64,000 bases of DNA from Sorangium cellulosum. Its GTDB lineage: Bacteria > Myxococcota_A > Polyangia > Polyangiales > Polyangiaceae. The first letter of the stretch is position 1, and each line of letters begins with the position of its first letter. A program made the translations under genes and the position numbers. Shown here one piece after another: positions 38,509-48,302 of the stretch. The DNA lies in NCBI RefSeq assembly GCF_002950945.1, contig NZ_CP012673.1, positions 2,666,001 through 2,730,000 of the forward strand, written 5' to 3'. Under the pieces are notes generated by a model. That model was not told the DNA's origin, searched no databases, and saw only the letters and a program-made list of their open reading frames with translations.

Positions 38509-39926
38509 GCCTGCCTCCGGATGCGCAGCACGATGTAACCCGCGGGCACGAGCAGCCAGAACGCGGCGCCGAGAGGCAATGGCACCCCCGGGGGGCCGCC
38601 TCCCAGCTCGCGCCGGCCGGCGCTCAGCCGGCAGCTCGCGCTCGAGCCGCTCCCCGTCGACGGGTCGTTCTCCTTGCAGCTCTCGTCGCAATCGCGGCAG
38701 TTCTGGTTGCAATCGCGGCAGTTCTGGTTGCAATCGCTGCAATTCTGGTTGCAGCCGGCGACGTCCTCGTTGCAGCCCGCGCAGCCGCAGCCGCTGCTGC
38801 TCCCGCAGCCGCTCTCGCTCGAGCCGCTCGACGAGCCGCTCGGGACGCCGGCCGGGGTGGTCGGCCTGCCGTACTGGAGGCAGCGGTCGAGCGCGGCCAT
38901 GCAGCCCGCGTCCGCGGCGAACGCGAGCGCGCCGTCGCGGCCCGCGATCGGAAGCGCGCCGCACGTGCCGCTGCCCGCGGCCTGGACACATTCCTTCACC
39001 CCGTCGATGCTCATCAGCGCGAGCACGCAGAGCGCCTCGGCGCGCAGCGGCTCGGCGTTGACCCACGCGCACTCCGCCTGGGCATCCGCGAACGCCGGGT
39101 CGGTGCGCTCGTGGTCGCACGTCCCGGCCACGGCGCAGGTGCACACGTCCCGCACGCCGGCGGCGCACTCGGCGATCGAGCCCGGGAGGTGATAGGGGTT
39201 CCCGCGCACGGATCTCGGCTCGATCCGGGGCGGCTCGGGCAACACGACGACGTCGCCCGGAGGGCCCGGGGGTGCGGGCCGGTCCGGCGGCGCGAGGGCG
39301 CTCAGCGCGACCAGCCACGACGCGTTGACGTAGACCGTGTGATCCCGGGCGACCACGCCCGCGGGCAGCCCGGTGACGCGGACGAGCTCGCGTGCCCCCG
39401 CACGCCGCGCGAGCTCCGCCACGATCGCGCCGGCGCGGCCGTCGAGCGCGGCGTCCTCGAGCCCCGCGGTCTCCGGCGAGGCCGGCTGCCCGGCGAGGAC
39501 GGGCGCGAGGGCGGGCGCGAGGACGGGCCGATCGAGCGGCCCCTCGGGGGCGCGCTCCGCCGCGAGCGAGCGGAGCACGAGCCCGCCCGCCGACGGCTCG
39601 AGCGCGCCGAGGACGATCGCGTCCTCCCCGAGCTCCTCCCGCGCCGCGTCCGCGCTGCGGACCAGCGCGGGTACACTCGCGATCTCCACGCCGCCCACGG
39701 CCGTCGCTTCCTCGCTCGCGCCGTGCGCCTCCTCCAGCCGCACGGCCATGTCGTGGAGGGCTTCCTCGGGCAACGCGGCGAGGACCTCCGGCGCGGCGCT
39801 CAGCGCGTCGCGCAGCGGCAGGTCGTCGTAAGGGGGTGTCTCGGCGCCGCACGCCCCGAGCGCCGGGATCGAGAGCAGCACAGCGGCACAGCGGATCGCT
39901 TTCTCGAGGACGACCTTGATTTGCAT
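38505..39926 (-). CDS. Cys-rich lipoprotein with C-terminal membrane tail
   Basis: 473 residues from ATG 39926 (GAGGG, 9 bases). Lipobox ALGAC gives lipid Cys26. Residues 30-360 are Ala/Pro-rich with scattered cysteines. Residues about 372-417 are a dense Cys repeat (CNQNCSDCNQNCRDCNQNC) encoded by 21-base DNA repeats. A last Cys near 432, then PPGVPLPLGAAFWLLVPAGY and a basic end (RIRRQA), form a tripartite tail like those processed by sortase-type systems such as MYXO-CTERM, though the match is loose. The stop overlaps the start of the Lgt-like fusion. The function is unknown. Confidence 0.78.
   Translation of the reverse strand: MQIKVVLEKAIRCAAVLLSIPALGACGAETPPYDDLPLRDALSAAPEVLAALPEEALHDMAVRLEEAHGASEEATAVGGVEIASVPALVRSADAAREELGEDAIVLGALEPSAGGLVLRSLAAERAPEGPLDRPVLAPALAPVLAGQPASPETAGLEDAALDGRAGAIVAELARRAGARELVRVTGLPAGVVARDHTVYVNASWLVALSALAPPDRPAPPGPPGDVVVLPEPPRIEPRSVRGNPYHLPGSIAECAAGVRDVCTCAVAGTCDHERTDPAFADAQAECAWVNAEPLRAEALCVLALMSIDGVKECVQAAGSGTCGALPIAGRDGALAFAADAGCMAALDRCLQYGRPTTPAGVPSGSSSGSSESGCGSSSGCGCAGCNEDVAGCNQNCSDCNQNCRDCNQNCRDCDESCKENDPSTGSGSSASCRLSAGRRELGGGPPGVPLPLGAAFWLLVPAGYIVLRIRRQA
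38687..38755. repeat. 21-bp in-frame tandem repeats encoding NQNC(R/S)DC
   Basis: The unit TTGCAATCGCGGCAGTTCTGG (plus strand) occurs about three times, the last with CTGCAATTC variation. Each encodes one seven-residue Cys unit. Confidence 0.8.
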
Positions 39927-40337
39927 TCCCCCACCCTCGCTCCCCGCGAGCACACGAGTCCTGACTGGCCACGCCGCGCCCGGCTGCGCGAGCGGGCGGA
40001 ACGCGGGTGAGGACACCGCTGCGAGGAGACCGGGAAGAGCCTGCCAGAACGAGGCGCGCTGGCCAAGGCCCATGAGAGAGCGAGCGGGCGGTAGCTCGCG
40101 CCGATCGCGAGAGGGCTCACGCGAGCTTCACCCGACATCAGGGCGGTTTGCCAACCTGGTGAGACAACGGCGCTGCCGTGGTGCGGGTGGGTGGGCGGAG
40201 CGCCGCCACGGAGGGCCCGGCGCCGTCGCCTGGGTGATCACGATCACCGCGCGCTTCTTCGCCCGTGTGACCGCGCGGGTCGCGTGCGCCGCGCTTGCGG
40301 CCTTGCGCAGGTTGTTGTGACCCGCGACCCGACGCCG
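39927..40337. other. Intergenic region upstream of the Cys-rich lipoprotein
   Basis: Contains the promoter and leader of the minus-strand Cys-rich/Lgt-like operon and the downstream end of the SRPBCC gene. Open frames here are very GC-rich Arg/Ala/Pro readings without support. Confidence 0.6.
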
Positions 40338-40775
40338 TCAGGAAGCCTGCGCGGCCGGCGCGGCGACCGCCGCGCCGCCGAGCGCCGCGTCGAGGCGGCC
40401 GAGCACGCCCGGCCACCCGGCCTTCATGCCTTCGAGCGCGGCGCGCCCCATCGGCGAGTCGAGGTTGAAGCCCTCGTGCGTGAGCGTGAGGCGCGTGCCC
40501 GCCCCTTCCGGCGCGAGCTCCCACGTGATGATCGTGTCGAGCGAGCCCGCCGCGAAGCGATACCGCAGCAGGCGCTCTTGCTCCACCGCGAGCACCTCGC
40601 ACGGCTGCTGCCCCCACTTGCCCATGTCGAGCGTGAACCGATGGCCGACGACCGCGCGCACGTCCCCCGCAGCCCACCAGCGCGCGTGGAGCTCGGGATC
40701 GGTGAGCGCGCGCCAGAGCGCGGCCGGGGAATGAGAATAGGAGCGTTCGATGCGGATGGTCGACGGATCGGTCAC
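40338..40775 (-). CDS. SRPBCC (AHSA1/activator of Hsp90-like) family protein
   Basis: 145 residues from GTG 40775, which overlaps the TGA of the ArsR gene and has AGGAG 7 bases upstream inside it. Family features: IRIERSYSHSPAALWRALTDPELHARWW at the start, then GHRFTLDMGKWG and EGAGTRLTLTHEGF. Such START-like proteins bind hydrophobic ligands; most are uncharacterised. The ArsR-SRPBCC pair is a very common arrangement in which the regulator controls the pair. Confidence 0.9.
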   Translation of the reverse strand: MTDPSTIRIERSYSHSPAALWRALTDPELHARWWAAGDVRAVVGHRFTLDMGKWGQQPCEVLAVEQERLLRYRFAAGSLDTIITWELAPEGAGTRLTLTHEGFNLDSPMGRAALEGMKAGWPGVLGRLDAALGGAAVAAPAAQAS

Positions 40776-41089
40776 TTCGGTTTCTCCTGGTTCAAGAGGT
40801 CGTCCAGCGCCTCGAGGCGGCGATCCCAGTACTGCGTGAACGCTTCGAGCCAGGTCTCGACCTCGGCGAGCGGCCGCGGATCGAGGTGGTAGTAACGTTC
40901 CCGGCCGCGCGGCTCCTCGCGCACGAGGCGCGCGGCGCGGAGGACCTGGAGGTGCTCGGAGATCGCAGGGCGGCCGACGTCGAAGCCGCGCGCGAGCTCG
41001 TTCACGGCGCACGGACCTCCCCGCAAGCGGACCAGCAGATCGCGCCGGATGGGGTTCGCGAGCGCGGCGAAGACATCGGCGTTGGGCAC
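40772..41089 (-). CDS. ArsR-family winged-helix repressor
   Basis: 105 residues from GTG 41089 (VPNADVFAALANPIRRDLL), the usual opening of ArsR proteins paired with SRPBCC genes; in-frame starts up to 41194 are possible but would add sequence that looks like leader. The winged helix is VNELARGFDVGRPAISEHLQVL. The metal-binding cysteines of the classical ArsR/SmtB sensors are absent, so this is a non-metal member. Upstream, GTCGGGATTTTCCGAC is a perfect inverted repeat that could be its operator. Confidence 0.88.
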   Translation of the reverse strand: MPNADVFAALANPIRRDLLVRLRGGPCAVNELARGFDVGRPAISEHLQVLRAARLVREEPRGRERYYHLDPRPLAEVETWLEAFTQYWDRRLEALDDLLNQEKPK

Positions 41090-41516
41090 GCCGATCAATA
41101 TGTCGGAAAATCCCGACGCGTCAACAAAATCCGACACGTCGGGTCGACCCTCAACCCGGGTCGGGTCGCCCCTCGGTGTACGAGGCGTGATCACTTCCGC
41201 CGGGTCCGGGAATACATCGGGGCCGCACAGCGAGCCCTCGTTTCATCGTGAGCTCGTTGCAATTTAACTTGACATCATTGTCGATCTGATTCCTGCGAGC
41301 AGCAGCAGATCGAGCGATGACGCGCAGGTGCAGAGCTCGCTGCCCATCGGGACACCTTTGTCTAGGCCGCTCGAAAACCTGGAGATGGGATGACGCCTCG
41401 GGGCAACCCAGGTCGATGATCGCGTCGATGATCGCGCCGGTGATCGAGACCTGGCCACCCTTCGAGCTCCTGATGATCGACGCCGGCCACCTGCGGCCCT
41501 TGGAGTACCGTCTTTC
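41090..41516. promoter_or_regulatory. Divergent control region between arsR and the sugar-acid operon
   Basis: Near the ArsR start, the minus strand carries GTCGGGATTTTCCGAC (about 41100-41118), an inverted repeat able to bind a dimer. On the plus strand TTGACA at 41269-41274 is a good -35 hexamer, but the -10 is weak. GTCGATGATCGCGTCGATGATCGC near 41411-41435 is a direct repeat that could bind the unknown operon regulator. No gene is convincing here. Confidence 0.4.
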
Positions 41517-42758
41517 ATGAGAATCGTCGATATCCGAGCCACCACCGTCACCGTGCCGCTCGAGGCGCCCTTGCGCCACGCGAACGGCTGCCACTGGGGC
41601 CGCTTCGTGCGCACGATCGTCGAGGTCGAGGCGGATAGCGGGCTGGTCGGCCTCGGCGAGATGGGCGGCGGCGGCGAGTCGGCCGAGGCCGTGTTCCGCG
41701 CGATGAAGGGGTACCTCCTCGGCCACGACCCCGCCCGGCTCGAGGAGATGCGGTTCAAGATCGCGAACCCGACTGCCTCTCTCTACAACAACCGCACCCA
41801 GATCCTCGCCGCGCTGGAGTTCGCCTGCCTCGACCTGCTCGGACAGGCCTTTGGCGTGCCGGTCCACGACCTGCTCGGCGGCAAGCTCCAGGACGAGGTC
41901 CCCTTCGCGTCCTACCTCTTCTTCCGCTACCCGAACGCCGACGGCTCCGGCGAGGTCCGCACGCCGAAGCAGCTCGTCGAGCAGGCCAAGGCGCTCAAGA
42001 AGAAGCACGGCTTCACCTCCCACAAGCTGAAGGGCGGCGTCTTCCACCCCGACTACGAGCTCGAGTGCTACCGCGCGGTGGCCGAGGCCGTCGAGGGGGA
42101 CCGCGTCCGCTTCGACCCGAACGCCGTCTGGTCGACCGAGCAGGGCATCCGCTTCGGGCAGGCCATCGAGGATCTGAACAACGACTACCTCGAAGATCCC
42201 GTCTTCGGCCTGCACGCCATGCGGCGCACCCGCGAGAAGGTGCGGATGCCGCTCGCCACGAACACCGTCGTCGTGAACTTCGAGCAGCTCGCCGCCAACG
42301 TGCTGGACACGGCGGTGGACGTCATCCTGCTCGACACGACGTTCTGGGGCGGCATCCGGCCCTGCGTGAAGGCCGCCGGGATCTGCGAGACGTTCGGCCT
42401 CGGCGTCGCCGTCCACTCCTCGGGCGAGCTCGGCGTGCAGCTCGCGACGATGCTGCACCTCGGCGCCGTCATCCCGAACCTCTCGTTCGCCGCCGACGCG
42501 CACTACCACCACCTCGAGGACGACGTGATCCAGGGCGGCCCGCTCCCCTACCAAAACGGCCGCATCCGCGTCCCCGAGGGGCCCGGGCTCGGCGTGCGCC
42601 TCGATCGCGACAAGCTCGCCCACTACGCCGAGGAGTACCGCCGCCTCGGCTCCTATCCCTACGACAAGGACCCGCTGCGCCCGGCCTGGTGCGCGACCGT
42701 GCCGAACGAGCGCTGGGCCGATCCGAAGGACGATCGCATCCCCGAGGTGGCCCGATGA
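41517..42758 (+). CDS. Enolase-superfamily sugar-acid dehydratase (glucarate dehydratase-like)
   Basis: 413 residues. Mandelate-racemase/glucarate-dehydratase architecture: catalytic Lys block SHKLKGG, metal ligands in [16 protein letters not shown] and the following ATNTVVVNF, and the His base in VAVHSSGEL. The closest subgroup looks like GlucD ([12 protein letters not shown] tail). It dehydrates an aldarate or aldonate to a 2-keto-3-deoxy acid. GGAG stands 11 bases before the ATG. It heads a chain of genes joined by four-base ATGA overlaps. The exact sugar acid (glucarate, galactarate or another) is not decided by sequence. Confidence 0.85.
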   Translation: MRIVDIRATTVTVPLEAPLRHANGCHWGRFVRTIVEVEADSGLVGLGEMGGGGESAEAVFRAMKGYLLGHDPARLEEMRFKIANPTASLYNNRTQILAALEFACLDLLGQAFGVPVHDLLGGKLQDEVPFASYLFFRYPNADGSGEVRTPKQLVEQAKALKKKHGFTSHKLKGGVFHPDYELECYRAVAEAVEGDRVRFDPNAVWSTEQGIRFGQAIEDLNNDYLEDPVFGLHAMRRTREKVRMPLATNTVVVNFEQLAANVLDTAVDVILLDTTFWGGIRPCVKAAGICETFGLGVAVHSSGELGVQLATMLHLGAVIPNLSFAADAHYHHLEDDVIQGGPLPYQNGRIRVPEGPGLGVRLDRDKLAHYAEEYRRLGSYPYDKDPLRPAWCATVPNERWADPKDDRIPEVAR

Positions 42759-43873
42759 GCCTCGCCGAACGTGTCGCCAGGGCCGTCGACGCCGCGCCCA
42801 TCGTCGACCTCCACACGCACCTCTTCGCGCCCCAGTTCGGCGCGCTGAACCTGTGGGGCATCGACGAGCTCTTGACCTACCACTACCTCGTCGCGGAGAC
42901 CTTGCGCGCCGAGCCGAAGGTCTCCCCCGAGGCGTTCTTCGCCCGCGACAAGGCGGCGCAGGCCGACCTCGTGTGGGACGCGCTCTTCGTCCGCCGGTCG
43001 CCGCTCTCCGAGGCCACCTCGGGCGTCGCGACCGTCCTCCACGCGTTCGGCCTCGACCCCGCCGCGAAGGACCTGCGCGAGGCGCGCGCCTTCTTCGCCG
43101 CGCGCCGGGTCGAGCAGCACGTGGAGGACGTGCTGCGCCTCGCGGGCGTGACCGCGCTCGCGATGACGAACGACCCCACCGACCCCGCGGAGCGCGCGGT
43201 CTGGGAGGCGGGCGTCGCGCCCGATCCGCGGTTTCACGCGGCGCTGCGCGTCGATCGCCTCGTCTCCTCGCAGGACCTCGCGCGCGAGCTCGACCGCTGG
43301 ATCGCCCGCATGCGGCCGCGTTACCTCGCGATCTCCGTCGAGGAGGTCTCCGCCCCGCCCCGGGCCGTGCTGGACGTGTGCCGCGCGCACGACCTGCCGT
43401 TCGCGATGATGATCGGCGTCACGCGCGCGGTGAACCCGCGCCTCGGCGTGGCCGGCGACGGGATGCGCGCCGTCTCGCTCGCCCCGCTCGAGCGGCTCGC
43501 CGCCGAGAACCCCGACGTCCGCTTCCTCATCACGACGCTCGCGCGCGAGAACACCCACGCCCTCTGCGTCGTGGCGCGCAAGTTCGCCAACGTCCTCCCG
43601 TTCGGGTGCTGGTGGTTCATGAACAACCCGAGCCTCATCGAGGAGACGACCTCGATGCGCCTGGAGATGCTCGGGCCGACCTTCGTGCCGCAGCACTCCG
43701 ACGCGCGCGTCCTGGATCAGCTGATTTACAAGTGGCGCCACGCGCGGCGATCGATCGCCAGCGCGCTTTCGCGGCGTTATGCGGCGATGTCCGTCGCTCC
43801 GACCGACGCGCAGATCGAGCGCGACGCGCGGGCGCTCTTGGGCGGCATCGCCGGGGAGTGGCTTGGAGCATGA
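42755..43873 (+). CDS. Uronate isomerase-like amidohydrolase-superfamily protein
   Basis: 372 residues, starting in ATGA overlap with the dehydratase. The opening [13 protein letters not shown] carries the HxH metal site. The later [17 protein letters not shown] and [13 protein letters not shown] blocks match uronate isomerases (UxaC type), which convert glucuronate/galacturonate to fructuronate/tagaturonate. It is shorter than E. coli UxaC (about 470), so it belongs to a divergent branch. It may feed a hexuronate into the same route as the neighbouring enzymes. Confidence 0.78.
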   Translation: MSLAERVARAVDAAPIVDLHTHLFAPQFGALNLWGIDELLTYHYLVAETLRAEPKVSPEAFFARDKAAQADLVWDALFVRRSPLSEATSGVATVLHAFGLDPAAKDLREARAFFAARRVEQHVEDVLRLAGVTALAMTNDPTDPAERAVWEAGVAPDPRFHAALRVDRLVSSQDLARELDRWIARMRPRYLAISVEEVSAPPRAVLDVCRAHDLPFAMMIGVTRAVNPRLGVAGDGMRAVSLAPLERLAAENPDVRFLITTLARENTHALCVVARKFANVLPFGCWWFMNNPSLIEETTSMRLEMLGPTFVPQHSDARVLDQLIYKWRHARRSIASALSRRYAAMSVAPTDAQIERDARALLGGIAGEWLGA

Positions 43874-44643
43874 CGACCCTCTTCGACATCGCTGGCCGCA
43901 CGGCCGTCGTGATCGGCGGCACCTCCGGCATCGGGCGCGCGATCGCCCTCGGCCTCGCCGAGGCCGGCGTCCACACCATCGCCACCGGCACCCGAGGGGA
44001 CGGCGTGCGATCGATCACGGAGAAGATCCGCGCCCGGGGCGTCCGCTCCCTCGCGGCGACCTGCGACGTCGGCGACCGGGCGACGCTCGACTCCCTGCGC
44101 GACAAGGTCATCGAGACGTTCGGCGGCGTCGACATCCTCGTCAACTGCGCCGGCCGGACCTTCCGCAAGCCCACCGCCGAGGTCGGGGACGCGGAGTGGA
44201 ACGGCCTGCTCGACACGAACGTGACCGGCATGCTGCGCGCCTGCCAGGCGTTCCACGGCCCGCTCAGCGAGAGCGGCCGGGGCCGCATCGTCAACGTCGC
44301 CTCGCTGTCGAGCTTCGTCGCGTTCCACGAGGTGGCGGCCTACAGCGCGTCCAAGGCCGGCGTCATGGCGCTCACCCGGAGCCTCGGGACCGAGTGGGCG
44401 AAGTACGGGATCCGCACGAACGCCCTCGTCCCCGGCGTCTTCGTGACCGACCTGAACCGCGCCCTGCTCGACGGCACCCCGCGCGGGCAGGAGCTGCTCT
44501 CGCGCACGCCCCTCGGCCGCTTCGGTGAGGCGTGGGAGCTCATCGGCGCGGCGCTCTTCCTGTGCTCCGACGCGGTGAGCTTCATCACCGGCACGAGCAT
44601 CGCAGTCGATGGCGGCTTTCTCGCCTCCGGAGTGAACCAATGA
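43870..44643 (+). CDS. Short-chain dehydrogenase/reductase
   Basis: 257 residues, in ATGA overlap on both sides. Cofactor motif GGTSGIG at 16-22, NCAG near 92, catalytic Ser145, Tyr158 and Lys162 (YSASK). Classical SDR of the gluconate 5-dehydrogenase / KduD kind. In this operon it may reduce the keto-uronate produced by the isomerase, or oxidise an aldonate; the sequence does not decide. Confidence 0.9.
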   Translation: MTTLFDIAGRTAVVIGGTSGIGRAIALGLAEAGVHTIATGTRGDGVRSITEKIRARGVRSLAATCDVGDRATLDSLRDKVIETFGGVDILVNCAGRTFRKPTAEVGDAEWNGLLDTNVTGMLRACQAFHGPLSESGRGRIVNVASLSSFVAFHEVAAYSASKAGVMALTRSLGTEWAKYGIRTNALVPGVFVTDLNRALLDGTPRGQELLSRTPLGRFGEAWELIGAALFLCSDAVSFITGTSIAVDGGFLASGVNQ

Positions 44644-46307
44644 CCGTGGCGACCCCCGTGGTCCCGGCGCGTGGCGGCGTCATGACCCGCACCCGCTGGA
44701 CCGTCTGCGCGCTGCTCTTCTTCGCGACGACGATCAACTACCTCGACCGGCAGCTCTTCTCGCTGCTCGTCCCGTTCTTCGAGAACGACCTGCGCCTCGG
44801 GCCGACGGATCTCGCGCTCATCAACGTGAGCTTCCTGCTCGCCTACGGCTTCGGCATGGTGTTCGTGGGGCGCTGGATCGACCGCGTCGGCACCCGCAAG
44901 GGGCTCGGCGCGACGTTCCTGCTCTGGAACGTCGCCTCCGCGGCCCACGCCTTCGTCGGCAGCTTCGGCGGCTTCGCGGCGATCCGCTTTCTGCTCGGGA
45001 TCGGCGAGGCGGGCAACTTCCCGTCCGCCGTGCGCACCGTCGCCGAGTGGTTCCCCAAGAAGGAGCGGGCGCTCGCGACCGGGCTCTTCAACTGCGGCTC
45101 GAACGTGGGCGCCATCCTCGCCCCGCTGCTCGCGGTGCGCATCGCCGAGGCGTACGGCTGGCGCGCCTGCTTCCTCACCCTCGGCAGCGTGGGCGTCGTG
45201 TGGATCCTCTTCTGGATGCGCTTCTACCGGCGCCCCGAGGAGCACCCGAAGGTGTCGCCCGAGGAGCTCGCGCACATCCGCTCCGACGCGAAGGAGTCGA
45301 CCGAGCCCCTCGGCGTCGGCGAGGTGTTCGGCATGCGGCCCGTCTACGCGGTCGCGATGGCGAAGTTCTTCACCGACGCGCCGTGGTGGTTCTACCTCAC
45401 CTGGCTGCCGAGGTTCCTCGTCGGCGAGTTCAAGCTCACGCCGACGTTCATGGCCTACGCGATCCCGGTCGTGTTCATCGTCGCCGACATCGGCGCGATC
45501 GGCGGCGGCTGGATCTCCTCGAAGCTCATCGCGAGCGGCCGCTCCGTCGGCACGTCGCGGAAGCTCGCGATGCTCGTCTGCGCGCTCGCCGCGGTGCCGG
45601 TCATGGCCGTCGGGCAGCTCGTCGACGTCCCGAGCGTCGCGGGCATCCCGTCGGTGTACGTCGCGGTCGCGATCCTGTCGCTCGCCGCGGCGGCGCACCA
45701 GGGCTGGAGCAGCAACCTCTACACGCTCGTCTCGGACACCCTCCCTCGCCCCGCCATGGCGACGGTGGTCGGCATCAAGACCACGTTCGGCGTCGTCGGC
45801 GGCGCGCTCTTCCAGATCTTCGTGGCCCGGTCGCTCACGCTCACCGGCTCGTACGCCCTGCCGTTCCTGCTCGCCGGGAGCCTGTACCTCGTCGGGCTGC
45901 TCGTGCTGCACCTGCTCCTGCCGCGGGTCGAGCCGGTCGTGCCGAAGCGGCGCGTGCCGCAGGCGGTCATCCTCGCCGGCGGCCTGGCGATGCTCGCCGG
46001 CATCGCGGCGACGCAGTTCACCCTGAACCGACCCCCGTATGCCTCCGTCGCCGACTACCACACGACGCGGCCCGCCCAGCTGAAGGCGACGGGCACGCCG
46101 GTCGAGGGGCCCGCCGCGCGTGTGGGCTGGATGGACGCGCGCTGGTACCTCTGGTCGACGCCCGAGGGGACCAAGGCCGAGCTCGTCAAGTTCGACCGCG
46201 ACGGGCGGCCCATCGTCGAGTCGAAGGGCGCCGGCGCCAAGGGCTACACGGGCCCGTCCGCCGCCGAGGTCCAGTCGTCCACACGTGCGCCAGGAGGCGG
46301 CCCTTGA
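44640..46307 (+). CDS. MFS sugar-acid importer (ACS/hexuronate family) with extra C-terminal tail
   Basis: 555 residues. Twelve membrane segments with the anion:cation symporter hallmarks (NYLDRQLFSLLVP, GIGEAGNFPSAVRTVAEWFPKKERA), the family of ExuT and GudP that import hexuronates and glucarate with protons. After segment 12 comes an additional hydrophobic segment (about 442-462) and a hydrophilic tail of roughly 90 residues with WYLWSTPEGTKAELVKFDRDG, which ordinary family members lack. The start overlaps the SDR stop (ATGA). Confidence 0.9.
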   Translation: MTVATPVVPARGGVMTRTRWTVCALLFFATTINYLDRQLFSLLVPFFENDLRLGPTDLALINVSFLLAYGFGMVFVGRWIDRVGTRKGLGATFLLWNVASAAHAFVGSFGGFAAIRFLLGIGEAGNFPSAVRTVAEWFPKKERALATGLFNCGSNVGAILAPLLAVRIAEAYGWRACFLTLGSVGVVWILFWMRFYRRPEEHPKVSPEELAHIRSDAKESTEPLGVGEVFGMRPVYAVAMAKFFTDAPWWFYLTWLPRFLVGEFKLTPTFMAYAIPVVFIVADIGAIGGGWISSKLIASGRSVGTSRKLAMLVCALAAVPVMAVGQLVDVPSVAGIPSVYVAVAILSLAAAAHQGWSSNLYTLVSDTLPRPAMATVVGIKTTFGVVGGALFQIFVARSLTLTGSYALPFLLAGSLYLVGLLVLHLLLPRVEPVVPKRRVPQAVILAGGLAMLAGIAATQFTLNRPPYASVADYHTTRPAQLKATGTPVEGPAARVGWMDARWYLWSTPEGTKAELVKFDRDGRPIVESKGAGAKGYTGPSAAEVQSSTRAPGGGP

Positions 46308-46423
46308 CCTCCGCCCCCGGCGTGCCGCGCCGCCGCTGCGCGATCTCGGCGGCCCTCGAGACCCACCCCTTTCTCTTCGAGCCGGCGCTCCCGCCGCCCG
46401 GCCCGCACCCCTGCCGATAAACC

Positions 46424-47521
46424 ATGCCCCTCACGCTCCGCGATCCTGCCGCCTGTCGCTGGGACCTCGTGTCCCTCGGCGAGGTCATGCTGCGCCTCGA
46501 CCCCGGCGACGGGCGGATCTCGACCACCCGCAGCTTTCACGCCTGGGAGGGCGGCGGCGAGTACAACGTCGCCCGCGGCCTGCGCCGCTGCTTCCGGCTC
46601 AGGTCGGCCATCGTGACCGCGCTCGCGGACAACCCCGTCGGCCGCCTCATCGAGGATCTCATGCTGCAGGGCGGCGTGGACCTCACGCACCTGCGCTGGG
46701 TCCCGCACGACGGCGTGGGGCGGACCGTGCGCAACGGGCTGAACTTCACCGAGCGGGGCTTCGGCATCCGCGGGGCGGTCGGCGTCTCGGATCGCGGCCA
46801 CACCGCCGCGTCGCAGCTCAAGGCCGGCGACATCGACTGGGACGAGATCTTCGGCCGCGAGGGCGCGAGGTGGTTCCACACCGGCGGCATCTTCGCCGCC
46901 CTGTCCGAGACCACCCCGGGCGTGGCGAAGGAGGCCATGGAGGCCGCCCGGCGGCACGGCGCCGTCGTCTCCTACGATCTCAACTACCGCCCCTCGCTCT
47001 GGAAGTCGATCGGCGGCCAGGCCCGCGCGCGCGAGGTCAACCGCGCGCTCGCGCCGTACGTCGACGTGATGCTGGGCAACGAGGAGGACTTCACCGCGGC
47101 CCTGGGCTTCGAGGTGGAGGACCTCGACGAGGGGCACGCCCAGCTGCACGTCGGCGCCTTCGCGGCGATGATCGAGCGCGTCGTCGCGGCGTTCCCGAAC
47201 ATCCAGGCCGTCGCGACCACCTTGCGCGTGGCGACCTCGGCGACCCGCAACGACTGGGGCGCGGTGCTGTACCAGGGCGGCCAGCTCTACCAGGCGCCGC
47301 AGCGCAAGGATCTGGAGATCTACGACCGCGTGGGCGGCGGCGACTCGTTCGCCTCGGGCCTGATCTACGGCTTTCTCATGGGCAAGGGGCCGCAGTGGTC
47401 GGTCGACTGCGGCGCGGCGCACGGGGCGCTCGCGATGACGACGCCCGGCGACACGACGATGGCGACCCTCGACGAGGTACTCAAGGCGATGAAGATGGGA
47501 ACGGCGCGGGTGGATCGATGA
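46424..47521 (+). CDS. kdgK: 2-keto-3-deoxygluconate kinase (PfkB family)
   Basis: 365 residues. PfkB sugar-kinase features: SLGEVMLRLDPG, GGGEYNVARGL, and the anion-hole/catalytic motif GGGDSFASG near 304-312. The family phosphorylates KDG to KDPG with ATP. The next gene is KDPG aldolase, which supports this substrate. A 116-base gap separates it from the importer, so a second promoter is possible. It is 30-40 residues longer than E. coli KdgK. Confidence 0.87.
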   Translation: MPLTLRDPAACRWDLVSLGEVMLRLDPGDGRISTTRSFHAWEGGGEYNVARGLRRCFRLRSAIVTALADNPVGRLIEDLMLQGGVDLTHLRWVPHDGVGRTVRNGLNFTERGFGIRGAVGVSDRGHTAASQLKAGDIDWDEIFGREGARWFHTGGIFAALSETTPGVAKEAMEAARRHGAVVSYDLNYRPSLWKSIGGQARAREVNRALAPYVDVMLGNEEDFTAALGFEVEDLDEGHAQLHVGAFAAMIERVVAAFPNIQAVATTLRVATSATRNDWGAVLYQGGQLYQAPQRKDLEIYDRVGGGDSFASGLIYGFLMGKGPQWSVDCGAAHGALAMTTPGDTTMATLDEVLKAMKMGTARVDR

Positions 47522-48195
47522 GCGGAGCGGCGAGCGGACCGGTGCGTGGAACGATGAGCAAGCAAGACGTGCTCGGGTGGATCGAGCGCACGCGGGTCGT
47601 CCCCGTCGTGCGCGCGGGCTCGGCCGAGGAGGCGCTGCAGGCGGTCGAGGCGCTCCTCGAGGGCGGCATCGACGTGCTCGAGATCACGATGACCGTGCCC
47701 GGCGCGGTGGAGGTCGTCCGCGAGATCGCCGAGCTCCACGGGGAGCGGGCGCTCGTCGGCGCGGGCACCGTGCTCGACGCCCGCACCGCCGAGGCGTGCG
47801 TCGAGGCCGGGGCGCGCTTCGTCGTCAGCCCCGCGCTGGACGTGCCGACGGCGCAGGCGTGCCGCGCGATGAACGTCGTCCACGCCCCCGGCGCGCTCAC
47901 GCCCACCGAGGTCGTGGCGGCGCACCGGGCGGGCGGCGACGTCGTGAAGGTGTTCCCCTGCGACGCGCTCGGCGGCCCCTCGTACCTCAAGGCGCTCAAG
48001 GCCCCTCTGCCGCACATCCCGCTCATGCCCACCGGCGGCGCGACGCTAGAGAACGTGGGCGCCTTCCTCGCCGCGGGCGCGGTGGCGGTCGGCGTGGGCG
48101 GCAACCTCGTGGATCTCAAGCTCCTGCGCGAGGGGCGGCGCGAGGAGCTCGTCGCCCGCGCCCGCGCGTTCCGCGACGCGTGCCGCCCGACGTGA
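47518..48195 (+). CDS. eda: KDPG/KHG aldolase
   Basis: 225 residues from ATG 47518 in ATGA overlap with the kinase; ATG 47554 is the alternative start. Catalytic Glu55 in VLEITMTVPGA and the Schiff-base Lys144 in DVVKVFPCDALGG; GAGTVLD is the phosphate-site turn. It splits KDPG to pyruvate and glyceraldehyde-3-phosphate, closing the pathway of this operon. Confidence 0.93.
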   Translation: MSGAASGPVRGTMSKQDVLGWIERTRVVPVVRAGSAEEALQAVEALLEGGIDVLEITMTVPGAVEVVREIAELHGERALVGAGTVLDARTAEACVEAGARFVVSPALDVPTAQACRAMNVVHAPGALTPTEVVAAHRAGGDVVKVFPCDALGGPSYLKALKAPLPHIPLMPTGGATLENVGAFLAAGAVAVGVGGNLVDLKLLREGRREELVARARAFRDACRPT

Positions 48196-48302
48196 AGCGC
48201 ACGTAGGAGGCGCAATCACCGCTCGTCGTTACCACGCCGGCCTGCGCCGCCGGGGAAGCCTGACGTGCGCCCGCGGCACGCTCCGCGCGGCGCGACGTAA
48301 AA

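Noticed and set aside
36670..39972. Reading the Lgt-like frame as one 1,100-residue protein
   Set aside because: The part before 38508 is the shadow of the Cys-rich lipoprotein gene; the GTGA overlap and the Lgt start define the real gene.
41317..41520. 67-codon open frame ending in an ATGA overlap with the dehydratase start
   Set aside because: No ribosome site, odd composition and no family resemblance; the overlap is likely chance.
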